Source of the DNA: CAILHX01 sp964511385 | Lineage (GTDB): Bacteria > Pseudomonadota > Gammaproteobacteria > Burkholderiales > Methylophilaceae | Length of the DNA: 64,000 bases | Direction of reading: 5' to 3' | Assembly: GCA_964511385.1 (NCBI GenBank) | Contig: CAZEFE010000005.1 | Coordinates: 124,001-188,000, forward strand | Shown: positions 32,712 through 42,173 of the stretch, piece by piece | How positions within the stretch are numbered: position 1 is the stretch's first letter | Layout: the number at the start of each line of letters is the position of its first letter | Position numbers and translations under genes: made by a program | The notes under the pieces: generated by a model | Told to the model about the DNA's origin: nothing | The model's input: the letters and a program-made list of their open reading frames with translations, nothing else | The model's database searches: none

Positions 32712-33215
32712 ATGAGTCTGGATCAGTTGAAGGATCAATTCGGTTCTTTCTGGAACAACCTGGCGGAAGGTTGGCGAGATCTTTGGCAAAGCGCTGCCAG
32801 TGCCATCACCCGTTTCGTACCCGGGGCCAACACAAACCTGCCCAACGCAGGCGACGTCGATGACGAAAGGTTCATTCCCACCCGGAGTTGGGCAATGCTC
32901 GGCGGCGAGATTTTTGAGGATGACGCCCGCTTGGTCGTGCGTCTTGAATTGCCGGGAATGGACAAACAAGACATTCAAATCGAGGTGCGCAACAGCGAAT
33001 TGCTGGTATCGGGCGAAAAACGTTTCGAACAGGAAAACACACAGGGAAGATGGCGCGTGATGCAGCGCGCCTACGGCAGTTTCCAGCGAGTCGTGCCTTT
33101 GCCATGCGTCGTATTGCCAGACGCCTCACGCGCAACCTATAGCAATGGTGTACTGAGGGTAGAACTGCCCAAGGACGCAAAAAAGACGCGCGGCCATCGC
33201 CTGAAAATCGACTGA
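32712..33215 (+). CDS. Small heat-shock protein (Hsp20 family)
   Basis: A 167-residue alpha-crystallin-domain chaperone that holds unfolding proteins. The crystallin domain spans about 65-160, with the LELPGMDKQDIQIEV and GVLRVELPK (GVLxxxxPK) signatures. The first 60 residues are Trp/Phe rich, as usual. AGGAGACGAA precedes the ATG. Expected to be heat inducible from the groES promoter. Confidence 0.9.
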   Translation: MSLDQLKDQFGSFWNNLAEGWRDLWQSAASAITRFVPGANTNLPNAGDVDDERFIPTRSWAMLGGEIFEDDARLVVRLELPGMDKQDIQIEVRNSELLVSGEKRFEQENTQGRWRVMQRAYGSFQRVVPLPCVVLPDASRATYSNGVLRVELPKDAKKTRGHRLKID

Positions 33216-33248
33216 CCGGGGGTCACCATCCACCGGGCAGAGCCCGTT

Positions 33249-34322
33249 TCAGCGCTCCGAGAACGGCACCCGCGGCGCCACCGCACAAAGCAGCTCGTAA
33301 CCCACCGTACCGGCAGCCCCCGCCACGGCATCCACTGGCACTTGCACGCCCCATAGCTCCACCGGGCTGCCGATATCGGCTTCGGGCACATCGGTTAAAT
33401 CGGCATATAACATATCCATGGAAACACGGCCCAGCGTACGCGTCAGCTTGCCGGCAACGGCAATCGGCGTGCCGTTGGGCGCATGGCGCGGGTAACCGTC
33501 GGCATAACCGCACGCGACAACGCCGATGCGGGTCGGGCGATCGGCGGTAAAGCGATGGCCGTAGCCCAGGCTCTGCCCCGGCTGCAATTGCTGCACGGCG
33601 ATAATCGCGCTGGACAGCGTCATCGCGGGCTGCAGGTTGAATTCCGCCGCCGGTTGGCTGGCGACAGGCGTGGCGCCGTACAGCATGATGCCGGGGCGCA
33701 CCCAGTCCGCATGGGTTTGCGGGTAACGCAGGATCGCGGCGGAATTCGCCATGCTGCGCGGACGGGGGATTTCGCGCGTCAACTCATCGAACAGGGCAAA
33801 CTGCTCGGCAACGCCAGCAGCTTCGTCAGCCGTGGCAAAGTGCGTCATCAACGTCACCTGTCCCACCGCCTTGCATGCCTTGAGTCGATCAAAGAAGCTC
33901 CAGAACCGCCCCACCGGCACGCCCAGCCGGTTCATGCCGGTGTTCACCTTGAGGTAGACGTTCACCCGGCCGTCGCCCCTGTAGGCTTCCAGCATGTGCA
34001 GCTGCGGCTCGCAATGCACTACGACCGTCAACTTGTGCTGGATGGCAACCGCGACCTCAGTTGTGTCGAACAATCCTTCCAGCAGCAATATCGCTTGCCG
34101 GAAACCGGCCTCACGCAGCGTGACTGCTTCATTGATGCCCAGCACGGCAAAACCGTCGCTGGCTTCCAGCGCTTTTGCCGCGCGCAGCAGGCCGTGGCCG
34201 TAGGCGTTGGCCTTGATGACGGACATGATGTTGGATTGCGGGGCATGGGACTTGGCCACGCCCAGGTTATGGCGCAAGGCTGCGGCGTGGATAGTGGCCA
34301 GGATGGGGCGTTTTGAAACCAA
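33249..34322 (-). CDS. alr: Alanine racemase
   Basis: A 357-residue PLP enzyme giving D-Ala for the cell wall. The PLP lysine is K37 in SVIKANAYGHG, and the second catalytic Tyr is in the GYADGYPR region (about 260-270). It begins with TTG directly after the dnaB stop (TAATTG); no ATG is available close by. Cotranscribed with dnaB, as is common in proteobacteria. Confidence 0.92.
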   Translation of the reverse strand: MVSKRPILATIHAAALRHNLGVAKSHAPQSNIMSVIKANAYGHGLLRAAKALEASDGFAVLGINEAVTLREAGFRQAILLLEGLFDTTEVAVAIQHKLTVVVHCEPQLHMLEAYRGDGRVNVYLKVNTGMNRLGVPVGRFWSFFDRLKACKAVGQVTLMTHFATADEAAGVAEQFALFDELTREIPRPRSMANSAAILRYPQTHADWVRPGIMLYGATPVASQPAAEFNLQPAMTLSSAIIAVQQLQPGQSLGYGHRFTADRPTRIGVVACGYADGYPRHAPNGTPIAVAGKLTRTLGRVSMDMLYADLTDVPEADIGSPVELWGVQVPVDAVAGAAGTVGYELLCAVAPRVPFSER

Positions 34323-35711
34323 TTAGTACTGATCCGCAATATGCCCGGAAGCGTGGTTCTCAAAGCGGGTGTGGGCGCCGAGGAAGGTCAGGCGGATGGA
34401 GCCGATCGGGCCGTTACGCTGCTTGCCGATGATGACTTCGGCTGTGCCCTTGAACTGGGTGTCTTTGTTGTACACCTCGTCGCGGTACAGGAACAGGATG
34501 ACGTCGGCATCCTGCTCAATAGCGCCGGATTCGCGCAAGTCGGACATCACCGGGCGCTTGTCGGTGCGGTCTTCGATCTTGCGATTGACTTGCGATAGTG
34601 CAATCAGCGGGACTTCCAGTTCCTTGGCCAGCGACTTCAACGAGCGGGAGATTTCGGAAACTTCGGTCGCACGGTTTTCCGTCTGGCGCACCGAGGTCAT
34701 CAATTGCAAATAGTCCACCACGATCAGTCCCAGCTTCTTGCCTTCGATCGCCTCACACTGCCGCTTCAGGCGCCTCGCCCGGGCACGCAGTTCCATGGCG
34801 TTGATGCCGCCGGTTTCGTCGATGTGGATGGGGGCGTCATTGAGCTTGCCCAGCGCGTAGGTCAGGCGTTCCCAGTCATCATCCTCCAACTGTCCGGTAC
34901 GCATCTTGTGCTGGTCTATGCGTCCAACCGAGCCGATCAGACGCATCGCCAGTTGCGTACTGGGCATTTCCAGGCTGAACACGGCAACCGCTTGATCGGC
35001 ATTGAGCGCCACGTGTTCGGCGATATTCAGCGCAAATGCCGTTTTACCCATCGACGGCCGGCCGGCGATAATAATCAGTTCCCCCGGCTGCATGCCGGAA
35101 GTCATGTTGTCCAGATCGGTAAAACCGGTCGGCACGCCGGTGACGCCGGTGGGGTCATCCAGCGTGGACAGCTTGTCCAGACGCTCCACCACCAGCGGCA
35201 GCACCGACTTGATGTCGATAAAACCCTGGTCGGAGCGAGCGCCATGCTCCTTGATCTCGAAAATCTTGGCCTCGGCTTCATCCAGCAGGGTCGCCGCATC
35301 CCGCCCCTGCGGGTTGAACGCGCTGTCTGCAATTTTGGAGCCCACTTCCACCAGCCGTCGCATCACGGCACGTTCACGCACGATTTCGGCGTAACGGCGA
35401 ATATTGGCGGCACTCGGAATATTCTGCGCCAGCGCTCCCAGATAGGCGATGCCGCCCACACTATCCAACTGCGCGGTGTTTTGCAGGGATTCGGCGACCG
35501 TCACCATGTCGGCCGGCCGGTTGTGTTCAACCAGGCGAGAGATATGTTCGTAAATTAGGCGGTGGTCGTGGCGATAGAAATCCTCGGTACCGATCAGGTC
35601 GGCAATACGGTCCCAAGCCTCATTCTCGAGCAGCAAGCCGCCCAGAACGGATTGTTCAGCCTCAACGGAATGCGGGGGAAGTTTTAGAAATTCCAGGGTA
35701 TCGTCAGCCAT
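34323..35711 (-). CDS. dnaB: Replicative DNA helicase DnaB
   Basis: A 462-residue hexameric helicase of the replication fork. The N-terminal DnaB domain begins LKLPPHSVEAEQSVLGGLL, Walker A is GRPSMGKT at 217-224, and the DnaB motifs VVDYLQLM and SLKSLAKELEVPLIALSQ are present. Full length, no intein. Upstream of alr. Confidence 0.96.
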   Translation of the reverse strand: MADDTLEFLKLPPHSVEAEQSVLGGLLLENEAWDRIADLIGTEDFYRHDHRLIYEHISRLVEHNRPADMVTVAESLQNTAQLDSVGGIAYLGALAQNIPSAANIRRYAEIVRERAVMRRLVEVGSKIADSAFNPQGRDAATLLDEAEAKIFEIKEHGARSDQGFIDIKSVLPLVVERLDKLSTLDDPTGVTGVPTGFTDLDNMTSGMQPGELIIIAGRPSMGKTAFALNIAEHVALNADQAVAVFSLEMPSTQLAMRLIGSVGRIDQHKMRTGQLEDDDWERLTYALGKLNDAPIHIDETGGINAMELRARARRLKRQCEAIEGKKLGLIVVDYLQLMTSVRQTENRATEVSEISRSLKSLAKELEVPLIALSQVNRKIEDRTDKRPVMSDLRESGAIEQDADVILFLYRDEVYNKDTQFKGTAEVIIGKQRNGPIGSIRLTFLGAHTRFENHASGHIADQY

Positions 35712-35903
35712 GCGAAATTATAGCCCGGAATGTACCTGGGAATGCTTGGCCAGCAACGGATAAACTCCCTAAACTTTGCATCCTCGGGCAGAATACAGCC
35801 CTTTGATGCCGGTTCCGGGATTGATATTTCACCGGATTCTTGGCACGATATGCGAATCTTGAATGTAGTGTCACAACTCAAAAAAACCCGATGGAGCATG
35901 TAA

Positions 35904-36293
35904 ATGGCTGACAAGAAGATGAAGTTTCTGGTGGTGGACGATTTTTCTACGATGCGTCGCATCATCATCAACCTGCTGAAGGAATTGGGTTACTCGAATA
36001 TCGAGGAGGCTGAAGATGGTGCAGTTGCCCTGAAAAGACTGCAGGGTGAACCTTTTGACTTCGTGATCACCGACTGGAACATGCCCAACATGACCGGCCT
36101 GGAACTGCTCACCAGCATCCGCGCCGACGCAAAACTGAAAAGCCTGCCAGTGCTGCTGGTAACCGCCGAAGCCAAGAATGACAACATTGTTGCCGCCGCC
36201 CAGGCTGGTGCCAATGGTTACATCGTCAAACCATTCACCGCCGTCGTCCTGGAAGAAAAACTCAGCAAAATCATTGAAAAACTGGGCCGCTGA
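35904..36293 (+). CDS. cheY: Chemotaxis response regulator CheY
   Basis: A 129-residue single-domain receiver. The acidic pocket D12/D13, phospho-acceptor D57, T87 and K109 fall at the same numbers as in E. coli CheY. It acts on the flagellar motor switch after phosphorylation by CheA. It stands alone; no other che gene is beside it, but a chemotaxis receptor is at the window start. Confidence 0.93.
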   Translation: MADKKMKFLVVDDFSTMRRIIINLLKELGYSNIEEAEDGAVALKRLQGEPFDFVITDWNMPNMTGLELLTSIRADAKLKSLPVLLVTAEAKNDNIVAAAQAGANGYIVKPFTAVVLEEKLSKIIEKLGR

Positions 36294-36336
36294 TCCTCGC
36301 GCCCTTAAATCACCCCTGCCTGTAACCCGGCTACGG

Positions 36337-36918
36337 TCAAGCAAACGGCTTGTTTGGCCGTAGCACTTCTATCTTGAACTCGGCCTCATACGGCGGCACA
36401 TTGCATTCAACAATGTCCGTCGGCGCCACATCCAGCCTTACTCCGACAATATCGGTACGCACCGGCAACTTAGCCACGCCGCGATCCACCAGCACCACGG
36501 TACGGATTTCCGCCGCGTGTTTTTGCGCCAGATATTCCACTGCACGCAACATGGAATAACCGCGGTACATCACATCATCCACCACCAGCACCGTTAACCC
36601 GGCAAGGTCCAGCGCAGCATGCTCGGGGTTTTCCGTGAGTTTGGTGTCCGGATGCAGCAGTGTCAGATCATCCGAGTAGCGCTTGATTTTCAGATGGGTC
36701 AGCGCCAGGTTGCCGAGATTGAAATTTCTGGCCAGCCTGGCGTGCAACATCTCAGCCAGCGGTGCGCCACGGCGCAGGACGCCAACAATCATGCCCCGCT
36801 CGCTACCAGTCAGCAGGCCTGCCGCCTGACGCGCCATGCCATCCAGAATGGCATCCATTTGCGGAGGCGTGTAGAGGCAGAAACGCTCCCCTTGCGGTTT
36901 TTCATCGCTCATTCCCAT
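36337..36918 (-). CDS. PyrR-like phosphoribosyltransferase
   Basis: A 193-residue type I phosphoribosyltransferase. The PRPP loop VLVVDDVMYRGYS is at 110-122. It resembles PyrR/hypoxanthine-type enzymes found beside pyrimidine genes in proteobacteria, which may have only the transferase activity. A start three codons later (MSDEK) is possible. No pyrB/pyrC neighbour is seen here. Confidence 0.75.
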   Translation of the reverse strand: MGMSDEKPQGERFCLYTPPQMDAILDGMARQAAGLLTGSERGMIVGVLRRGAPLAEMLHARLARNFNLGNLALTHLKIKRYSDDLTLLHPDTKLTENPEHAALDLAGLTVLVVDDVMYRGYSMLRAVEYLAQKHAAEIRTVVLVDRGVAKLPVRTDIVGVRLDVAPTDIVECNVPPYEAEFKIEVLRPNKPFA

Positions 36919-37091
36919 CGCTCCTTTAAGCTGCGCTGATTGTTTTCAGTATAGTTCCGAACCAGGCCATCCGCCATCGCCCAGGCAGCAGGCAGAAACT
37001 TGCAGAAAAAGTAATCCAATAGGTTGTAAACTGGCTTGATTTTCAACACGTTGCCCTCATTTCATCAACAATCCCTGATGAGGAACCAAAG

Positions 37092-37898
37092 ATGTCCACT
37101 ATTCGCCCAGCCGCTGTTGCTGGCATGTTCTACCCCGGCACGGCCAAGGAGCTGGCGCACGATGTCGATACCCTGCTCAACGCGGCAAAACCGCGCGCGC
37201 CGCAACTGACGCCCAAGGTGCTAGTTGCGCCGCATGCCGGCTACATTTATTCCGGCGCGATTGCCGCCAGCGCTTATGCCTTGCTGGCACCCATCGTCAA
37301 TCGCATCCGCCGCGTTGTGCTACTTGGGCCAACGCACCGGGTTGCCGTACGCGGTTTGGCGCTGCCGGGCGTAGATGCCTTTGCTACGCCGCTCGGTTCG
37401 GTAGCCATAGACTGCGAAGCAGCCCGCATGATTGCCGGATTGCCTCAGGTGACGGTCAGCCCACAGGCTCATGCCCTGGAACATTCACTGGAAGTGCATT
37501 TGCCGTTTTTGCAGGCATTGCTGCCCGACTTCAAACTGCTGCCATTGGCCGTGGGCATGGCCAGCGCCGAAGAAGTCGCTGAAGTGCTGGAAGCGCTGTG
37601 GGGCGGCGAGGAAACCTTGATTGTCATCAGCTCCGACCTGTCGCATTTCCTGCCTTACGAGACAGCACAACGCGTTGATGGCGCTACGGTGCAGGCCATC
37701 CTCAACCTGCGCCAACCGGTTTCGCACGAACAAGCTTGCGGCGGCACGCCGCTGAATGGCCTGCTGCTGAGCGCCCAACGCCACGGCCTGACGCCGCACC
37801 TGCTCGACCTGCGCAACTCCGGTGACACGGCTGGCGATAAAAGCCGCGTGGTCGGTTACGCCGCTTTTGCTTTCACCGAGGAACCCCGCCATGCATGA
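37092..37898 (+). CDS. amrB: AmmeMemoRadiSam system protein B (Memo family)
   Basis: A 268-residue protein of the Memo family, related in fold to extradiol dioxygenases. The HAGYIYSG box (49-56) and the conserved SSDLSHFLPY block (about 180-190) carry the presumed metal-binding histidines. Substrate unknown. First of three overlapping genes (Memo, AMMECR1, radical SAM) that define the AmmeMemoRadiSam system. Confidence 0.88.
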   Translation: MSTIRPAAVAGMFYPGTAKELAHDVDTLLNAAKPRAPQLTPKVLVAPHAGYIYSGAIAASAYALLAPIVNRIRRVVLLGPTHRVAVRGLALPGVDAFATPLGSVAIDCEAARMIAGLPQVTVSPQAHALEHSLEVHLPFLQALLPDFKLLPLAVGMASAEEVAEVLEALWGGEETLIVISSDLSHFLPYETAQRVDGATVQAILNLRQPVSHEQACGGTPLNGLLLSAQRHGLTPHLLDLRNSGDTAGDKSRVVGYAAFAFTEEPRHA

Positions 37899-38442
37899 GC
37901 AGGAACAAGGCCAGACGTTAATCAAACATGCGCGCCACGCCATCGCCAGCCAGTTCAAGTCTGCGCAAGCCATGACGGACACTTCAGCATGGCTGCAGCA
38001 GACTGCCGCCACATTTGTCACGCTCACCCAAAACGGCAACCTGCGCGGCTGCATCGGCAGCCTGGAGGCCTATCGCCCGTTGCTGGAAGATGTGCGTGCC
38101 AATGCCGTAGCCGCGGCCTTCCGCGACCCGCGCTTCAGCCCGCTGACGGCGGAGGAACTGGACATCACGCAAGTCGAGGTTTCCTTGCTGTCGCCGCAGG
38201 AGGCCATGTCCTTTACTGACGAACCGGATGCGCTGGCACAACTGCGCCCCGGCGTAGACGGCGTCGTGTTGGAATATGGCCGCTATCGCAGCACCTTTCT
38301 ACCGCAGGTGTGGGAACAGTTGCCGACGCCGCAGCAGTTTATGGCTTACCTCAAGCGCAAGGCCGGTTTGCCGGAACAGTTCTGGGCGAACGAGGTCAGA
38401 CTGTCACGCTATACCGTGAGCAAATGGAAAGAGTACGCGTGA
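37891..38442 (+). CDS. amrA: AmmeMemoRadiSam system protein A (AMMECR1 family)
   Basis: A 183-residue protein with the AMMECR1 signature LRGCIGS (about 51-57), the FRDPRFSPLT block and a C-terminal LPEQFW segment. Function unknown across the family. It overlaps the Memo gene by 8 bases and the radical SAM gene by 4 (GTGA), so the three are coupled in translation. Confidence 0.88.
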   Translation: MHEQEQGQTLIKHARHAIASQFKSAQAMTDTSAWLQQTAATFVTLTQNGNLRGCIGSLEAYRPLLEDVRANAVAAAFRDPRFSPLTAEELDITQVEVSLLSPQEAMSFTDEPDALAQLRPGVDGVVLEYGRYRSTFLPQVWEQLPTPQQFMAYLKRKAGLPEQFWANEVRLSRYTVSKWKEYA

Positions 38443-39539
38443 ACATGGAAGCCATCGAAATCGACGAAGCCTATCCCGCCCGCTACTGGCACATGCTGGA
38501 CGACGGCAGGATTCAATGCGATTTATGCCCGCGCGACTGCAAGTTGCACGAAGGCCAGCGCGGCGCCTGTTTTGTGCGCGCCAGGGTTGACGATGAAATG
38601 GTGCTGACCACTTACGGCCGCTCCTCCGGCTTTTGTGTGGACCCCATCGAAAAAAAACCGCTCAACCATTTCTATCCCGGCTCCAGCATCCTGTCGTTCG
38701 GCACGGCAGGATGTAATTTGGCCTGCAAGTTCTGCCAGAACTGGGACATTTCAAAGTCGCGCGATTTCGACCGCCTGGCCGACCAGGCCAGCCCGGAAGC
38801 TATTGCCAAAGCGGCCAAAGCGCATGGCTGCAAAAGCGTGGCCTTTACCTACAACGACCCGGTGATTTTCGCCGAATATGCCATGGACGTAGCCGATGCC
38901 TGCCATGCCTACGGGGTTAAGACTGTGGCGGTGACCGCCGGCTACATGCATGATGTGCCGCGGCGCGAATTCTACGCCAAGATGGACGCGGCCAATGTGG
39001 ACCTCAAGGCATTTACCGACGCGTTTTATTTCAAGCTCACCGGCGCGCACCTGCAGCCGGTGCTGGATACGCTCAAATACCTCAGGCATGAAACCAAGGT
39101 TTGGTTCGAGATCACCACACTGCTGATTCCCGGCTGCAACGACTCGGATGCCGAAATCGGCGCCATGTGCGACTGGATTGCCCGGGAACTCGGCCCTGAC
39201 GTGCCGTTGCACTTCACCGCCTTCCACCCGGACTACAAGATGACCGACCTGCCCGCCACGCCGCCGGAAACCCTGATGCGTGCCCGCCGCATCGCCCACA
39301 GCGCAGGCCTGCGTTACGTCTACACCGGCAACGTGCACGACGTGGAAGGCGGTACCACGCACTGCGCCGGATGCGGCGAATCGCTGATCGTGCGCGACTG
39401 GCATCTGATTTCCGACTACCGCCTGACAGAGGTCGGCATCTGCCCGCACTGCGCCACACCGGTTTCCGGCCATTTCGAGAAATTCGAACAACCCTTCGGC
39501 CGCCGTCGCATCCCCATCGTCATGCAGCCCAGGAGCTAA
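38439..39539 (+). CDS. amrS: AmmeMemoRadiSam radical SAM enzyme
   Basis: A 366-residue radical SAM protein. The cluster motif CNLACKFC has Cys at 92, 96 and 99. Extra CxxC pairs (C27/C30 at the N-terminus and CAGCG and CPHC near the C-terminus) suggest further metal sites. GTG at 38439 overlaps the previous stop and is preferred; an ATG two codons later is possible. Related to pyruvate-formate-lyase-activating enzymes. Confidence 0.9.
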   Translation: MNMEAIEIDEAYPARYWHMLDDGRIQCDLCPRDCKLHEGQRGACFVRARVDDEMVLTTYGRSSGFCVDPIEKKPLNHFYPGSSILSFGTAGCNLACKFCQNWDISKSRDFDRLADQASPEAIAKAAKAHGCKSVAFTYNDPVIFAEYAMDVADACHAYGVKTVAVTAGYMHDVPRREFYAKMDAANVDLKAFTDAFYFKLTGAHLQPVLDTLKYLRHETKVWFEITTLLIPGCNDSDAEIGAMCDWIARELGPDVPLHFTAFHPDYKMTDLPATPPETLMRARRIAHSAGLRYVYTGNVHDVEGGTTHCAGCGESLIVRDWHLISDYRLTEVGICPHCATPVSGHFEKFEQPFGRRRIPIVMQPRS

Positions 39540-40208
39540 ATGATGACAACATCACAGCCCATCGCGCAATTGCTGACCATCCCGGTACCTACCGGCCACA
39601 TGGAAGGCATGCTGGAAGTGCCAACCCATGCCCGTGGCCTGGTGCTATTTGCTCACGGCAGCGGCAGCAGTCGCCACAGCCCGCGCAACAATGCTGTCGC
39701 CCGCGAACTGCGCGCCGCAGGGCTGGGTACTTTGCTGCTGGATCTGCTGACCCCGGTGGAAGACCAGGACGTAGCAGCGCGCTTCGACATTGCACTGCTG
39801 ACGCAACGACTGCTCCAGGCCACGGACTGGGTGCGCAGCGAAGCGGCGCTGCGGGATATGCCGGTTGGCTATTTTGGCGCCAGCACCGGCGCCGCTGCGG
39901 CACTGCAGGCCGCGGCGGCACGTACCGACATCTCGGCCGTGGTTTCTCGCGGCGGACGCCCGGATCTGGCGGGATCAAAACTGCTGCCAGCCGTAAACTG
40001 CCCTACGCTGCTGATCGTCGGCGGTTTTGACGAAACCGTGATTGAACTGAATCGCCTGGCCTATACGCATCTGTTCTGCGATAAGGAACTGGTGATTGTG
40101 CCGGGAGCAACGCACTTGTTTGAAGAACCAGGCACGCTGGAAAAGGTTGCCGAGTTGGCAACCGACTGGTTTGCGCGCCATTTCGACGCCGTTGCTGCCA
40201 ACGACTGA
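39540..40208 (+). CDS. Alpha/beta hydrolase (dienelactone-hydrolase-like)
   Basis: A 222-residue hydrolase fold. Nucleophile S115 in GASTG, oxyanion-type AHGSGSS (38-44) and a His in PGATHLFEEPG (about 183-193), with the acid expected in FDE. Substrate not known. It starts directly after the radical SAM stop. It converges with a phosphoribosyltransferase gene; in some bacteria similar domains are fused or adjacent. Confidence 0.8.
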   Translation: MMTTSQPIAQLLTIPVPTGHMEGMLEVPTHARGLVLFAHGSGSSRHSPRNNAVARELRAAGLGTLLLDLLTPVEDQDVAARFDIALLTQRLLQATDWVRSEAALRDMPVGYFGASTGAAAALQAAAARTDISAVVSRGGRPDLAGSKLLPAVNCPTLLIVGGFDETVIELNRLAYTHLFCDKELVIVPGATHLFEEPGTLEKVAELATDWFARHFDAVAAND

Positions 40209-40224
40209 CCGGCTGCAAGGCGTA

Positions 40225-40869
40225 TCAGGCCTTGCCTAGCGCCGCAATCACCTCCGCATCGTCTACTTGCGGAAAATCCTCATAAAATTGCCCTACCGCC
40301 TGAAAATAAGCCGGTGCGGCAAGGCACACCACTTCGTCAGCCAAGGCCTCAACCTTGCCCAACGAATCCGGCGCCGCCACCGGAATCGCGCAGACCAGCC
40401 ATTCCGGCTTGCTCTCCCGCAGCATATTAAGCGCAGCCATCATGGTAGCGCCGGTTGCCAGGCCATCATCCACCACCACCACGATACGTCCGGCAGGGCT
40501 GATGGGCGGCCGCACCGGGGTGTACTCTGCACGCCGCTGGCGCATGGTTTCCAGTTGTATTTCCTTTTCGTTTTCCAGATAGGCTGCATCGGCACCAACC
40601 ATGGCTGCATGCTCCGAAACCAGCATGGAACCATGCTCATCGACCGCCCCGACAGCAAATTCCGGATTGGAGGGCGAGCGCAGCTTGCGTACCAGCACCA
40701 CGTCCAATTCTCCATCAATCGCATCGGCGATAATGCGCCCCATTGGTACCCCGCCACGCGGAATGGCCAATACCAGTGCATGGCGACCTTTCAGGGCACT
40801 TAACTGACTGGCCAACTGCTGTGCGGCAACCACCCGGTCATGAAACATCCTGTCGGAATTTCCCGTCAT
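40225..40869 (-). CDS. Phosphoribosyltransferase (COG1926-like)
   Basis: A 214-residue transferase with PRPP loop VVVVDDGLATGATM at about 132-145 and the conserved N-terminal AIPRGGVPMG (35-44). The substrate is unknown. It ends 17 bases from the convergent hydrolase gene and overlaps the host-attachment-family gene upstream by 4 bases. Confidence 0.8.
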   Translation of the reverse strand: MTGNSDRMFHDRVVAAQQLASQLSALKGRHALVLAIPRGGVPMGRIIADAIDGELDVVLVRKLRSPSNPEFAVGAVDEHGSMLVSEHAAMVGADAAYLENEKEIQLETMRQRRAEYTPVRPPISPAGRIVVVVDDGLATGATMMAALNMLRESKPEWLVCAIPVAAPDSLGKVEALADEVVCLAAPAYFQAVGQFYEDFPQVDDAEVIAALGKA

Positions 40870-41354
40870 TGCCCCGTCAGCCCGCGTAGCGCCGGCACCA
40901 GATTGAGGCTGGCCAACTGTTCCTGCAGCTCCAGCACTGTGAGTTTGCTGTAATCCTTGGCAACCTCTTTCAACTCGAATCCATTGCTGCTGGACAGTTT
41001 TTCGCGTAACAGGCTCAGCACGCGGTTTTTTGCTGCCAGCACGACCTGCGAGGCTTTCTGGTCACGCGCCAGTTTCAGCGCCTCCGTTGCCACCGACTGT
41101 GTAAAGCGGCGCTCATACTCGGCCACATGCCGATCGCGATGATCATCCAGGCCATGCCCTACACCGCCACTACTGTTGCGGTTACCACCACTATTGTCCG
41201 ACCACAAATCGGTCCCTGTCGCCTCCTGCTCCGGGTTGACCAAACACTCTTGCTCGACCAGGCGCGGGCCTGATTCATAGACCGGCAGTTCAGCCGGCTG
41301 CAAGGTAAAAAAACGGGCGCGCGTGCCATTGACAACTACAACGATGGTCTTCAT
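40866..41354 (-). CDS. Host attachment protein family (PF10116-like)
   Basis: A 162-residue soluble protein starting MKTIVVVVNGTRARFFTL, the hallmark of the host-attachment protein family, first described from plant-associated bacteria. Residues 45-70 are Gly/Asn/His rich. No signal peptide. The family name overstates what is known. A free-living species can carry it. Confidence 0.7.
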   Translation of the reverse strand: MKTIVVVVNGTRARFFTLQPAELPVYESGPRLVEQECLVNPEQEATGTDLWSDNSGGNRNSSGGVGHGLDDHRDRHVAEYERRFTQSVATEALKLARDQKASQVVLAAKNRVLSLLREKLSSSNGFELKEVAKDYSKLTVLELQEQLASLNLVPALRGLTGQ

Positions 41355-41403
41355 CTAGCTTGTCCTCCGGGTAAAATTCAACACAGGTAAAGTAACTGGC
41401 CGG

Positions 41404-41853
41404 TTATCGGCGATGGCTGGCCTCGTTTTTTTGCTCACGCGTCACCAACTGGGAGCAAGCCCCAAGCTCTTCTGCCAGCAATGCCAGCAGATCATCCAGC
41501 GTAACCACGCCGACCAGCGCGCCTTCACCATCCACGACCGGTAGGCGGCGTATGCCCTTGTCCCGCATGTACTGGATGGCTTCGAACACACCGATGGTTT
41601 CCGGCACTGTGGCAAGCGTTGCCACCATGATGTCGCCGACGGTAATGACGTTGGAATTGAGCTCTGGGGCAACGATTTCCACGACCAGGTCACGGTCGGT
41701 GACGATGCCGATGGGCACCTGGCGCCCGCCACGGTTTTCGACCACCACCACATGGCCTGCATGGTACTGCCGCATCAGTTTAGCGGCCTGCAGGACGGTG
41801 TCATCACGTTGAACCACGATGACTTCGCGGTTGCATATTTCACCAATAGGCAT
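41404..41853 (-). CDS. CBS-domain protein
   Basis: A 149-residue protein made of two CBS modules (about 7-62 and 72-130), likely binding an adenine nucleotide as a sensor of energy state. The ATG at 41853 has GGAGG upstream; the frame is open further to 41934. No attached enzyme domain. It is the third minus-strand gene after the phosphoribosyltransferase pair, 49 bases upstream of the host-attachment-family gene. Confidence 0.8.
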   Translation of the reverse strand: MPIGEICNREVIVVQRDDTVLQAAKLMRQYHAGHVVVVENRGGRQVPIGIVTDRDLVVEIVAPELNSNVITVGDIMVATLATVPETIGVFEAIQYMRDKGIRRLPVVDGEGALVGVVTLDDLLALLAEELGACSQLVTREQKNEASHRR

Positions 41854-41970
41854 GCTGACCTCCGGCTTTATTGGGTTGTGCCGCTGTGGGAGTGCGTACG
41901 CGGCCATTCTCGCCCGAGGCGGCAGGGGGAACAATAAGGGCTTTTACTTAAACGCCCTCCCTACAAAGCA

Positions 41971-41995
41971 ATAACGCCGCTTTGCGCGGCGTTAT
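41971..41995. terminator. Hairpin downstream of the hemerythrin gene
   Basis: ATAACGCCGC and GCGGCGTTAT form a perfect 10-base stem with loop TTTGC. The gap 41854-42173 contains nothing else I can name. Confidence 0.55.
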
Positions 41996-42173
41996 CTATC
42001 GGTTTATGGGCAACCGGCATACCAGATTAAACTGGCTTAAATTACTTACAGCAGATCAGTTTGATTCGATGACTCAATAGTCGCCTCCTGATTACGGTTA
42101 GCAATCCACAGCAACCTACGGCTACATTTATACGACTAAAACACAGCCAAGACAATAGGCCATGAGTCACCGG

